Position numbers and translations under genes: made by a program
In this document: positions 27,018-35,477 of the stretch, piece after piece
Layout: each line of letters begins with the position of its first letter
How positions within the stretch are numbered: the stretch's first letter is position 1
Assembly: GCA_002723415.1 (NCBI GenBank)
Contig: PBOA01000003.1
Span: 16,197 to 67,363 of the forward strand
Direction: 5' to 3'
DNA length: 51,167 nt
Origin: Chloroflexota bacterium
GTDB lineage: Bacteria; Chloroflexota; Dehalococcoidia; Lucifugimonadales; GCA-002723415
Notes under the pieces: generated by a model
Databases searched by the model: none
What the model saw: the letters and a program-made list of their open reading frames with translations, nothing else
What the model was told of the DNA's origin: nothing

Positions 27018-29549
27018 ATGAATGATTACGAACCATTAGATATAACAAATTTATTCAATTCCGGTGCAGATATTTATGATAAAAGAGAAGTACCTCCACC
27101 AGGTAAACACTCTTTTTATGGATTACCATTTATACTTGGGACGCCCCTAAATAAAGGCAAAATTTGTATTAAATTAGATAAAAAAAGTAAGCCTATAAAT
27201 ATAAAAATCAATAGATTTGCTCACAACATAATTTTTGCCCATCATATAATACCAGGAAGTTTTGGAATAAATGGACTAGACGAAATAGAGCCCACTGGAA
27301 ACAATATAGCTGATTATATATTTGTCTTATCTGATAAAACAGAACATAAAATTAATATACGAGGTAGATTTGAAATTGCAAATGGGCCTAATGTTGAATG
27401 GTCACATGATAATAGACTAGGATCAGTTTTAATACCACAAGTACCATTTTTGGCTTATCCTGATCAAAAAAACACCTTAATGAACAGAGAAACAGGAGCA
27501 TGGGAAGATACTGGAAAAAGGCAAATGGAATCAATACAAGGGTCTGCTAAATGGAATTATTTATGGAGTTGGAGTAATATCGATAACTCAAAGAAAATTG
27601 ACCATATAAAAATTGTCCCTAATGGCCCAGCATTTATTATTTCTGCAATTACATTGGGATATATAGATGAATATCCTTTTGCTAAAGATGCTAATCAATC
27701 TATAAAAATTGAAACCCATAAAACTAATCCGGGCACAAATTCAGACCTAAGTGTCGACGTTGATCGAGGTACTGCTACTTATACATATCCATTACCTGAA
27801 TCTAACATAGATTCTTTTTTAAATGATGATTTAAAAGGATGGGGAGAATCAATCAATACGAAAGGTAATAAAGTTTTTTCTGAAATTTCAGCAACTAAAT
27901 CAGCTACTATAAAAATAAAAGAAAATGGCAAAATTATTGATAAAGTCAAATGGGACACTTTGAAGAAAAATACCATAATCAAAGGAAAAAATTCTACAAT
28001 TCAAATTGTTGACACTGAGAAAAACTGGGTTAAAGTTAAAGTCATAGATGCAGATACTAATGAACAGATTCCCTGCAGAATACACTTTAGATCACTTACA
28101 GGCATACCATATCAACCTCATGGCCATCATAGGCATTTAAACTCTAACCAAGGCACATGGCATATAGATATAGGAGGCGATGTTAGGTTAGGTCAAATTA
28201 CCTATGCGATTATTGATGGAAAATGTGAAGGATGGCTACCTAGAGGTAAAGTCATAGTTGATGTGGCGAGAGGTTTTGAATATGAGCCTATTAGAACAAC
28301 AGTAAATATTAAACCCGGACAAACTGATTTATTATTAAAAATAAAAAGATGGACAAATATGAATAAAGAACGCTGGTTTAGTGGCGATTCTCATGTGCAT
28401 TTTTTATCCACTCAAGGTGCTCATAAAGAAGCACAATCAGAAGATCTAAATGTAGTAAATCTATTACAAGCTCAATGGGGTAGTCTATTTACTAACATAG
28501 AAGATTTTACAGGAGAGCCAAGTATATCTAAAAATAAACAAAATATCATTTATGTCTCTCAAGAAAATCGACAACATTTATTAGGGCATATGATTTTATG
28601 GGGCCTGAAAAAGCCAATAATGCCATGGGGAACTGATGGTCCAGGCGAAGGTGAATTAGGCAGTTCTCTTGAAACAACTCTTTCTCATTGGGCAGATGAA
28701 GCACATAAACAAGGTGGATATGTTATAAGTCCACATTTCCCGATGCCTAATGGAGAACCAGCTTCTTTAATCGCTACAAATCGTCTAGATGGTATAGAAA
28801 TGCTTAGGCAAACTCCATTAAACCATAAACACTATTATCAATATCTAAATTGTGGTTATAAGCTTCCTTTAGTTGGAGGTACAGACAAAATGGACGGTAA
28901 TGTCCCTGTTGGCGCTTATAGAACTTATGTATACATACCGGATCAAGAAGAATTCAATTATGCGAATTGGTGTAAAAATGTATCCCTAGGAAGAACATTC
29001 ATGACAGGCGGACCAATAATAAAACTTACTATTGATGGGTTTAAAATAGGGGATACAATAAAATTATCTTCACCAGGTACTATAGAACTTAAAGCTTCAA
29101 TTGAAAGTATTATTCCAATACATAAATTAGAAATAATAAAAAATGGTAAAGTCATAGCTTCAACTAAAAATGATAAAGGTACAAAAAAATTAACTATAAA
29201 TGAAAAAATAAAAATTGATTCTAATTCATGGATTGCTGCTAGATCTGGAGGTCCTAACTACTTTGATAGCAAAAATCACCATGACATATGGAAAAGAGGA
29301 GTTTTTGCCCATACATCACCAATATATATAGCTTGCAATGGTAAATGGTCAATGTTTGACAAATCTACAGCAAATTACATGTTGAACACTATACAAGGAA
29401 ATTTACTATATATCAAAAACACCGCACTTCAACATGATCATGGTAAAATTACACACCATCATGGAGAGAAAAATCATATTGAATATCTATCAAGACCTTT
29501 ATTAGAAGCTGAACAAAAAATAAAAGAACGAATTAGAAAAAATCGATAA
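27018..29549 (+). CDS. CehA/McbA family metallohydrolase (PHP-type), large
   Basis: The C-terminal part has the PHP-like metal site of CehA/McbA-type hydrolases: WFSGDSHVHF with His459 and His461, ISPHFPMPNG with His573, and GGTDKMDG with Asp623. The long N-terminal region (about 1-400) is beta-rich and includes PHGHHRHLNSNQGTWHIDIGG at about 371-391, likely substrate-binding domains. No signal peptide is visible. I start at the ATG at 27018 because AAAGGA lies 7 nt upstream; a TTG at 26988 would add ten residues. At 843 aa it is longer than the characterised members. It lies between dapF and dapL without an obvious link to lysine synthesis. Substrate unknown. Confidence 0.8.
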   Translation: MNDYEPLDITNLFNSGADIYDKREVPPPGKHSFYGLPFILGTPLNKGKICIKLDKKSKPINIKINRFAHNIIFAHHIIPGSFGINGLDEIEPTGNNIADYIFVLSDKTEHKINIRGRFEIANGPNVEWSHDNRLGSVLIPQVPFLAYPDQKNTLMNRETGAWEDTGKRQMESIQGSAKWNYLWSWSNIDNSKKIDHIKIVPNGPAFIISAITLGYIDEYPFAKDANQSIKIETHKTNPGTNSDLSVDVDRGTATYTYPLPESNIDSFLNDDLKGWGESINTKGNKVFSEISATKSATIKIKENGKIIDKVKWDTLKKNTIIKGKNSTIQIVDTEKNWVKVKVIDADTNEQIPCRIHFRSLTGIPYQPHGHHRHLNSNQGTWHIDIGGDVRLGQITYAIIDGKCEGWLPRGKVIVDVARGFEYEPIRTTVNIKPGQTDLLLKIKRWTNMNKERWFSGDSHVHFLSTQGAHKEAQSEDLNVVNLLQAQWGSLFTNIEDFTGEPSISKNKQNIIYVSQENRQHLLGHMILWGLKKPIMPWGTDGPGEGELGSSLETTLSHWADEAHKQGGYVISPHFPMPNGEPASLIATNRLDGIEMLRQTPLNHKHYYQYLNCGYKLPLVGGTDKMDGNVPVGAYRTYVYIPDQEEFNYANWCKNVSLGRTFMTGGPIIKLTIDGFKIGDTIKLSSPGTIELKASIESIIPIHKLEIIKNGKVIASTKNDKGTKKLTINEKIKIDSNSWIAARSGGPNYFDSKNHHDIWKRGVFAHTSPIYIACNGKWSMFDKSTANYMLNTIQGNLLYIKNTALQHDHGKITHHHGEKNHIEYLSRPLLEAEQKIKERIRKNR

Positions 29550-29611
29550 TTTTAATTAAGCAATATAAAATAATATACAAATTAAATTATATAAAATATA
29601 TAAGGAGTAAA

Positions 29612-30763
29612 ATGAAAATAGCAAAACGTTTAGAAAAAATCCCTCCATACCTTTTTGTTGAAATAAGCAAAAAGATTGCCCAAAAAAAATCTCAAGGCAT
29701 TGAAATTATTAACTTTGGAATTGGAGATCCAGATTTACCGACTCCTACTCCTGTTATTAATGAACTACAAAAGACTTCTTTAATCAATGCCAATCATAGA
29801 TATCCAGAAACAGACGGTTTACCTGAATTTCGCCAAAGTATTCAAAAATGGTACAAAAACCGATTTAATTTATCTTTTAATCCAGACACAGAAATCCTTC
29901 CTCTGATAGGAGCTAAAGAAGGTATAGGCCATACAGCTTTTTGCTTTATTGACAACGGAGATATTGCTTTGATTCCTGACCCTGGATACCCTGTATATTC
30001 TGTAGGCACATGGTTTGCAGGAGGAGAATGCTATACCATGCCTCTTACAGAAGACAACCAATGGCTACCTGATTTAAATGCTATACCAGAAGACATAGCA
30101 AGAAAAGCTAAAGTTATGTGGTTAAATTACCCTAACAATCCTACAAGTGCAATAGCAAATAAAGAATATTTTAATAAAGTAGTTGATTTTGCAAAAAGTT
30201 ATGAGATTATAGTGTTACATGATGCATGCTATACTGAAGTTTCTTATGATGACTACCAACCCATAAGCTTCATGGAAATCCCAGGTGCTAAAGATATCGC
30301 ATTAGAATTTCATTCATTATCAAAAAGCTATAATATGACAGGATGGAGAGTAGGGTACGTAGTTGGAAATCAAAAACTTATTAACCCTCTTATGATAGTA
30401 AAATCAAACTTAGATTCAGGTATTCCTCAAGCTATTCAATCAATGGCAATGACTGCATTAAATACCACACAAGAATCTATAAATAAAAGAAATCAAATTT
30501 ACCAAAACAGACGAGATAAAATAGTTGAAGCATTAAATTCATTAGGACTTAATGTTGAAAAACCAAAAGCGAGTTTATATATATGGGCAAAAATACCTTC
30601 AGGATATTCATCAGCTCAATATGCGACAAAATTGCTTGATGAAAAAAATATTGTAGTAACACCAGGATCAGGCTATGGAAGTTATGGAGAAGGATATATA
30701 AGGCTATCCTTAACAATCCCTGATGACCAACTAGATAAAGGTATTGATAAACTCATAAATTAA
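29612..30763 (+). CDS. dapL: LL-diaminopimelate aminotransferase
   Basis: DapL converts tetrahydrodipicolinate directly to LL-diaminopimelate, bypassing the acylated intermediates. The 383-aa fold-type I PLP enzyme shows [51 protein letters not shown], a [11 protein letters not shown] block and the Schiff-base lysine in [22 protein letters not shown] with the following residues is characteristic of DapL over other class I aminotransferases, and dapF close by supports it. A TAAGGAG ribosome site precedes the ATG. Some related enzymes act on alanine or other substrates, so the assignment is strong but not absolute. Confidence 0.87.
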   Translation: MKIAKRLEKIPPYLFVEISKKIAQKKSQGIEIINFGIGDPDLPTPTPVINELQKTSLINANHRYPETDGLPEFRQSIQKWYKNRFNLSFNPDTEILPLIGAKEGIGHTAFCFIDNGDIALIPDPGYPVYSVGTWFAGGECYTMPLTEDNQWLPDLNAIPEDIARKAKVMWLNYPNNPTSAIANKEYFNKVVDFAKSYEIIVLHDACYTEVSYDDYQPISFMEIPGAKDIALEFHSLSKSYNMTGWRVGYVVGNQKLINPLMIVKSNLDSGIPQAIQSMAMTALNTTQESINKRNQIYQNRRDKIVEALNSLGLNVEKPKASLYIWAKIPSGYSSAQYATKLLDEKNIVVTPGSGYGSYGEGYIRLSLTIPDDQLDKGIDKLIN

Positions 30764-30773
30764 TAAATCTACA

Positions 30774-31934
30774 TTGAGTAAATTTAACCGTAAACAACTA
30801 ATTCAAACAAAAAATATAGAGGAAAAAGTTTTTTTAATTGGTTCTCAATTAAAAAGAAATAATTCTTTTTGGAATATTGAAGAATCTATTAATGAATTAA
30901 GTGAGCTAGCTAAATCTGCACAAGGAGTTGTAGTTGGACATGCAATTCAATACCTAGAAAAACAAAGTCAAACTTATTTAGGAATAGGTAAATTAAATGA
31001 ACTTAAAAATAATCCCACATTTAAGTCAGCAAAAACAATAATATGTGATGATGAACTAACACCAACACAACAAAGAAACATAGAAAATATTTTAAAAGAT
31101 AAAAAAATAATTGATAGAACATCACTAATCCTTGATATTTTTGCTCAAAATGCAAAAACCAAAGAAGGCAGATTACAAGTAGAATTAGCTCAAAATCAAT
31201 ATCTCTTACCAAGGCTTGCAGGTCAATGGTCACATTTAGAAAGACTCGGGGGAGGCATAGGTACTAGAGGACCTGGAGAAACTCAAATAGAAACAGATAG
31301 AAGAATGACAAGAAATAGGATACAGAAATTAAAGAAATACCTTAAGAAATTAAAAATTAATAGACAATTACAAAGGAAGAAAAGAACAAATTCAGGTATA
31401 TATAAAATATCTTTAATTGGATACACAAATGCTGGTAAAAGTTCAATTTTAAATACACTAACTGGTGCAAATGTCTTAGAAAGGTCTAAATTATTTTCTA
31501 CATTAGATTCAACAACAAGAAAATTATATTTAAATAATAAAAAAGAAGTAGCAATAACCGATACAGTAGGTTTTATAAATAAACTACCTCCAGCATTAAT
31601 TGATGCATTTCATGCTACATTAGAAGAAATAAATGAAGCAGACATTTTATTACATATAATTGATATATCTAATAGTAATGCGCCAGAACATACAGAAGTA
31701 GTGAAAAGTGTATTAAATAAACTAAAAATAGAGAACACAAATCAAATATTAGTATTAAATAAAATTGATAAACTATCTAAAGCGGAGCAAAATGAATTAA
31801 AAAATAAATTAATGCAAAATAAATTATCGAATACAGTAACAAAAATTACATCGGTTAAAGATAATATAGGAATAGATGAATTAATTAAATCGATAGAGAA
31901 GATGACTGATATAATAAGTAGGCAAAATATATAA
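30774..31934 (+). CDS. hflX: ribosome-associated GTPase HflX
   Basis: HflX is a GTPase that splits stalled or heat-damaged 70S ribosomes. The 386-aa protein has the N-terminal HflX domain with [15 protein letters not shown] at 159-173, a basic coiled segment to about 205, and the G domain: G1 GYTNAGKS at 216-223, then [10 protein letters not shown] and NKID. The start is a TTG at 30774, 10 nt after dapL. It ends 38 nt before the convergent TIR-like gene; I see no clear terminator between them. Confidence 0.93.
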   Translation: MSKFNRKQLIQTKNIEEKVFLIGSQLKRNNSFWNIEESINELSELAKSAQGVVVGHAIQYLEKQSQTYLGIGKLNELKNNPTFKSAKTIICDDELTPTQQRNIENILKDKKIIDRTSLILDIFAQNAKTKEGRLQVELAQNQYLLPRLAGQWSHLERLGGGIGTRGPGETQIETDRRMTRNRIQKLKKYLKKLKINRQLQRKKRTNSGIYKISLIGYTNAGKSSILNTLTGANVLERSKLFSTLDSTTRKLYLNNKKEVAITDTVGFINKLPPALIDAFHATLEEINEADILLHIIDISNSNAPEHTEVVKSVLNKLKIENTNQILVLNKIDKLSKAEQNELKNKLMQNKLSNTVTKITSVKDNIGIDELIKSIEKMTDIISRQNI

Positions 31935-31972
31935 ACAACTTATTGGTTCGCACTATATATGTTATGTTAAGT

Positions 31973-33028
31973 TTATACTGATATTTTGATAATAGATTTA
32001 TTTACCATCTTGTTGAGCAATAATTTATTTATTGCCTGATCTGGCGCATCATTTAATATTATAGGGTCAAAATCGATTAAATCATCCAGTAATTTAATAG
32101 GCCTTTTTAAGATTATTACAACTTTCATATCAAATTTATATAATAATGCACCTAAATTAAGCATAAAATTAATATATAAAGAATAGTTGCCGCCTTCAGC
32201 ATTTTCTAAATAAATAATTGCTGAACTACATTTATTTATTTTTCGTAATAAATTTTCTTTATTACTGGAACCATTTTTGGCAATATTACGGAAGTCTACA
32301 ACCTTCAAATTAAAATACTGAATATCTATGTTTTCTAAAAAACCGCAAATTAAACTTAATGAATCTGAATTTTCCACATCTGATAATATTAAAATTTGTC
32401 TCGTATCATTTTCCTGGTTAACGTTACTATCGATACTCCCGTAATTAGATTCAATTTTCTGAACGTTATTTTGCGATAAAATATCTTTGCTGTAAACTAC
32501 AAATAAACCATCTATGGTTTCTTTTATCAAATCAGTAAATAATCCATTAGATTTTATTATACATAAGCATTCCCTACTAATCTGGCTAGGCATATTAAAT
32601 TCTCTTTCTAGTAAATTTATCATATGATCATCGCCTGGCAGTATTTTACCTTCCAAAATCTTATAAATCTTACCAAAGAAAGGTGGCGTATAAAGAGATC
32701 TAAGCAATGATATGCGATATTCATCTTTGTTTATAGGAGCAACAATAGATTTACCTAATTCAGTTAAACTAATTAAATCATCCCGATAGCCCCCCATAGT
32801 GAGACCATAGCTAAAGGATGAATTTATTTTTGTTATATAAGTACTACTTTTATATGTTGTACCTAAAGATTTAGATAATAATTTTCTATCAATAGGAAGC
32901 CCGGCATTATTCTTATAAATAGCTAATGGAATAATCAACGCATCTTCCAATGTGTTTATAGGATAATCTCTAACAACTCTTGTCCGCTTGGTTAATTTAT
33001 TCTCTGAATCATTCAATATAATCACCAT
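31973..33028 (-). CDS. predicted TIR-like nucleotide-binding protein with N-terminal winged-helix-like region
   Basis: This protein is about 351 aa and resembles uncharacterised proteins that join an N-terminal helical or winged-helix region to a C-terminal TIR-like domain (PF10137 type). The N-terminal part has NTLEDALIIPLAIYKNN, then SSFSYGLTMGGYRDDLISLT and GKSIVAP; an EGKILPG loop follows. After a linker at about 185-208, RQILILSDVEN begins an alternating strand-helix fold ending with NFMLNLGALLYKFD and KVVIILKR. In the equivalent FELG segment of active TIR-like proteins there is a Glu; here an Asn (about 291) appears, so NADase activity is doubtful. No partner gene is adjacent. Start codon uncertain: ATG 33028, TTG 33016 or ATG 33073. 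Confidence 0.6.
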   Translation of the reverse strand: MVIILNDSENKLTKRTRVVRDYPINTLEDALIIPLAIYKNNAGLPIDRKLLSKSLGTTYKSSTYITKINSSFSYGLTMGGYRDDLISLTELGKSIVAPINKDEYRISLLRSLYTPPFFGKIYKILEGKILPGDDHMINLLEREFNMPSQISRECLCIIKSNGLFTDLIKETIDGLFVVYSKDILSQNNVQKIESNYGSIDSNVNQENDTRQILILSDVENSDSLSLICGFLENIDIQYFNLKVVDFRNIAKNGSSNKENLLRKINKCSSAIIYLENAEGGNYSLYINFMLNLGALLYKFDMKVVIILKRPIKLLDDLIDFDPIILNDAPDQAINKLLLNKMVNKSIIKISV

Positions 33029-33143
33029 AATCAATATTACATAAATATATACCCTACCATAACAAAGAGTCAATCTTTTCCAAGTTATTCAAAATTACAT
33101 CAGTCTAACATCACGTTAACAAGAAGAATTGAAAATTTTTGAA

Positions 33144-33178
33144 ATAAATAGCGATTCCAAACGTTAAAAGCTATTTAT
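33144..33178. repeat. 9-bp inverted repeat upstream of ctpA
   Basis: ATAAATAGC at 33144-33152 is the exact reverse complement of GCTATTTAT at 33170-33178, with a 17-nt spacer that contains AACGTT. It lies in the gap between the divergent TIR-like and protease genes, 45 nt before the GTG of the protease. It could be an operator or a leader hairpin. The rest of the gap (33029-33143, 33179-33222) shows no gene. Confidence 0.5.
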
Positions 33179-33222
33179 GATAAAATAACTTTTATATATA
33201 TTTATCGAAATTCGGATAACTA

Positions 33223-34497
33223 GTGAAAAAAATATTCCCTTTAAATGTACTATTAATATTGTTAATTTCTTCAATTATTTTAAACTGCCAACAAAATACA
33301 TTAACAGAAACAATTTTGCCTGAAGAAATTTCAGAGGGATTAATAATAAATCCTCAAAATTACCCAAACCAAACTCCTGAAATAATAATTGCTGACAAGC
33401 CTATAAATGCTCCTAATAATGTACCTGAAGAACTGGCACCTATATGGGAAACTTGGAATTATTTAAGTAACGACCATGTTGATAGATCTAGCATGGATTC
33501 AAAAAAATTAACTGAAGAAGCTATAATTGCTATTTTAAAAACATTCAATGATCAAGGAACATACTACATTCCCCCTAATCAATTTAAAATTCAAAACGAA
33601 GATATGGGTGGTGACTTTGAAGGAATAGGTGCTCATGTATCTATTAAAGCTGATGGTTCAATAATGATAGTTGCTCCAATAGAAGGAAGCCCTGCAGAAA
33701 AAGCTGGGATTAAACCTGGAGATCTAATACTTGCAATTGAAGGCATATCTACCAAGGGCATAGGCTTATTAGAAGCTGTTAACAAAATACGGGGGCCTAA
33801 AGGAACTTCAGTCAGATTACAAATCAAACATGTTGGAGAATTAGATCCAGTTAATATTACAATAAAACGAGATGTAATACCTTTAGAATCCGTAATTATA
33901 CGTACCGATGAAAATTCTCCCATTGCACACATAAAAATAACTAACTTCTATTCTAATACTTCTCAGCAACTCCAAGAGGCATTAAATAAAGTAAAAAATT
34001 ACGGAACCAAAGGTATAATTATTGACGTAAGAAATAACCCAGGAGGATTTTTAAACTCAGCTATTGACGTAACTAGCCAATTCCTTGATGAAGGTATAGC
34101 TTTATACGAAATAGACGGTAAAGGCAATAGAGTTAATTGGAAAATACGTAAAAACGGCATAGCAACTGAGATACCTTTAGTTATTCTAGCAAATGAATAC
34201 AGCGCAAGTGCAAGCGAAATTTTAGTTGGAGCAATACAAGATTACAAACGCGGAACAATTATTGGTAAAAAAACTTTTGGAAAAGGAAGTGTCAATATAA
34301 TCAGAAAATTGAGTAATGGTGGAGGAATTGGTATTTCTATATCAAGATTCTATTCACCTCTAGGAAGGTTAATTGAAGATAATGGCCTTGATCCAGATAT
34401 AATAATTTCTAATGACGACAAACAAAAAGAAGAAGCTGAACAACTAAATGAAGCATTCAAAATATTAAATAACTTGATATATTACGATGAAGAATAA
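33223..34497 (+). CDS. S41 family C-terminal processing peptidase (CtpA-like), probable lipoprotein
   Basis: C-terminal processing proteases trim or degrade exported proteins. The 424-aa precursor starts at a GTG and has a hydrophobic N-terminus (FPLNVLLILLISSIILNC) that looks like a signal peptide ending at a lipobox-like Cys22, though Asn at -1 is not canonical. A PDZ domain covers roughly 115-200 (IVAPIEGSPAEKAGIKPGDLI). The S41 core has IIDVRNNPGGFLNSAIDV and the Ser-Lys dyad Ser329 in SASASEIL and Lys354 in TFGKGS, spaced 25 residues as in the family. Its end overlaps smpB by 11 nt, so the two are coupled. Confidence 0.9.
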   Translation: MKKIFPLNVLLILLISSIILNCQQNTLTETILPEEISEGLIINPQNYPNQTPEIIIADKPINAPNNVPEELAPIWETWNYLSNDHVDRSSMDSKKLTEEAIIAILKTFNDQGTYYIPPNQFKIQNEDMGGDFEGIGAHVSIKADGSIMIVAPIEGSPAEKAGIKPGDLILAIEGISTKGIGLLEAVNKIRGPKGTSVRLQIKHVGELDPVNITIKRDVIPLESVIIRTDENSPIAHIKITNFYSNTSQQLQEALNKVKNYGTKGIIIDVRNNPGGFLNSAIDVTSQFLDEGIALYEIDGKGNRVNWKIRKNGIATEIPLVILANEYSASASEILVGAIQDYKRGTIIGKKTFGKGSVNIIRKLSNGGGIGISISRFYSPLGRLIEDNGLDPDIIISNDDKQKEEAEQLNEAFKILNNLIYYDEE

Positions 34498-34960
34498 AAT
34501 TCAAACAATATCTGTGAACAGAAAAGCAAGATATAATTACCAAATATCTGATACGTATGAAGCTGGCATAGTACTTACTGGACATGAAATTAAAGCTATA
34601 AGAAAAGGACAAGTCAGCTTAGCAGAATCATTTGTAAGACCAGAAAAAGGCGAATTATGGTTATACAACACGCATATAGCTAGTTATGAATCAGGATCCA
34701 TGGCCAATAACTTTAATGAACCACCTAACCCTACCAGAAAAAGAAAACTCTTAATGCATAAAAGAGATATATTAAAGTTAAACTCCAAAGTAATGGAAAA
34801 AGGCTTAACAATAATGGCATTAAAAATATATATCAAAGGACACAAAGCTAAAGCTGAAATTGGACTAGCAAAAGGGAAAAAAAGCTATGACAAAAGAAGG
34901 TCTATAATGGAAAGAGACCTTAAGCGAGAAACAAGAAATTGGGAGAAGCGAAGAAGGTAA
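34487..34960 (+). CDS. smpB: SsrA-binding protein
   Basis: SmpB carries tmRNA to stalled ribosomes. The 157-aa protein shows NRKARYNYQISDTYEAGIVL, the family motif GHEIKAIRKGQVSLAESFV, a central HKRDILKL and the basic C-terminal tail KSYDKRRSIMERDLKRETR that enters the mRNA channel. The ATG at 34487 lies inside the end of the protease gene (11-nt overlap). No tmRNA gene (ssrA) is visible nearby. Confidence 0.96.
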   Translation: MKNKIQTISVNRKARYNYQISDTYEAGIVLTGHEIKAIRKGQVSLAESFVRPEKGELWLYNTHIASYESGSMANNFNEPPNPTRKRKLLMHKRDILKLNSKVMEKGLTIMALKIYIKGHKAKAEIGLAKGKKSYDKRRSIMERDLKRETRNWEKRRR

Positions 34961-34961
34961 A

Positions 34962-35192
34962 TTACCCTACCCTCTTCACTTCAATTGAATCACCAGGAGC
35001 TAATGCAACTCGCCTAACATTAATACCAAGTTTAAGTAGCCAATACCCTAAAGTCGCCTTACTAACACCAAGTTGATCAGCGCTAGAAGTTAAGCCATAT
35101 TCAGTAACCATCTGAGGTAACATATCTTCCAAAGGTTGCTTGAATTTATTTTCTACCTCAATCATTTTTTTACTTTTCCTAACAGTGAACAT
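34962..35192 (-). CDS. small helix-turn-helix DNA-binding protein
   Basis: The 76-aa protein has a basic N-terminus (RKSKK), an amphipathic helix (FKQPLEDMLPQMVTEYG), then a clear helix-turn-helix, SADQLGVSKATLGYWLLKLGI, and a short C-terminal tail VALAPGDSIEVKR. GAGGA lies a few bases before the ATG at 35192, supporting this start over a second ATG at 35165. It is convergent with smpB, with only one base between the stops. Its promoter must lie in the gap holding the phased TTTTC array, which may be its own binding region (inference). The family looks like a small conserved regulator, but I cannot name it. Confidence 0.7.
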   Translation of the reverse strand: MFTVRKSKKMIEVENKFKQPLEDMLPQMVTEYGLTSSADQLGVSKATLGYWLLKLGINVRRVALAPGDSIEVKRVG

Positions 35193-35258
35193 ACTTCCTC
35201 ATTTCTTTTATTGATAATTTATATCAATTTTATATTTAAATTAACTAACAGTCAATAC

Positions 35259-35320
35259 TTTTTCAGGTCTTTTCTAATACTTTTCTAATTTTTTCAAATC
35301 TTTTCAACTCTATTCAGGCA
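35259..35320. repeat. six phased TTTTC repeats, about one per helical turn
   Basis: Six copies of a TTTTC-type unit follow one another, with the C at 35264, 35274, 35285, 35295, 35305 and 35315, that is spacings of 10, 11, 10, 10 and 10 bp. Most are followed by TAAT, AAAT or AACT; the first and last are followed by AGG, and the last is TATTC. Such helical phasing gives either curved DNA or a same-face protein-binding array. It lies between the divergent small HTH gene and tRNA-Arg. Confidence 0.75.
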
Positions 35321-35326
35321 AAGAAC

Positions 35327-35354
35327 TTGACCTTATAAGCAGTTATGTTAGACT
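35327..35354 (+). promoter_or_regulatory. putative promoter of tRNA-Arg
   Basis: TTGACC at 35327-35332 and TAGACT at 35349-35354 are separated by 16 nt, and the mature tRNA starts 10 nt further on at 35364. The -35 is strong and the -10 is fair. Confidence 0.5.
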
Positions 35355-35363
35355 ATTTTTAAT

Positions 35364-35440
35364 GCGCCCCTGTAGCTCAGTGGATAGAGCATCTGACTTC
35401 TAATCAGAGGGCCACAGGTTCGAATCCTGTCAGGGGTGCA
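35364..35440 (+). tRNA. tRNA-Arg (anticodon UCU)
   Basis: The 77-nt sequence folds as a standard cloverleaf. The acceptor stem GCGCCCC pairs with GGGGTGC at 35433-35439 (one G-U pair), the D arm contains GCTCAGTGGATAGAGC, the anticodon stem is TCTGA/TCAGA around loop CTTCTAA with anticodon TCT at 35399-35401, and the T arm is ACAGG-TTCGAAT-CCTGT. The discriminator base is A and the CCA end is not encoded. It reads AGA, the main arginine codon in this A+T-rich genome. Confidence 0.97.
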
Positions 35441-35477
35441 TATATAAATATCAACATATCAAAATATTTAATCCGTT

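Noticed and set aside
31935..31972. Terminator between hflX and the convergent TIR-like gene
   Set aside because: No inverted repeat with a T-run on either strand could be found.
35364..35440. tRNA-Arg as an integration site for a mobile element
   Set aside because: No integrase, no duplicated tRNA 3-prime end and ordinary genes on both sides.
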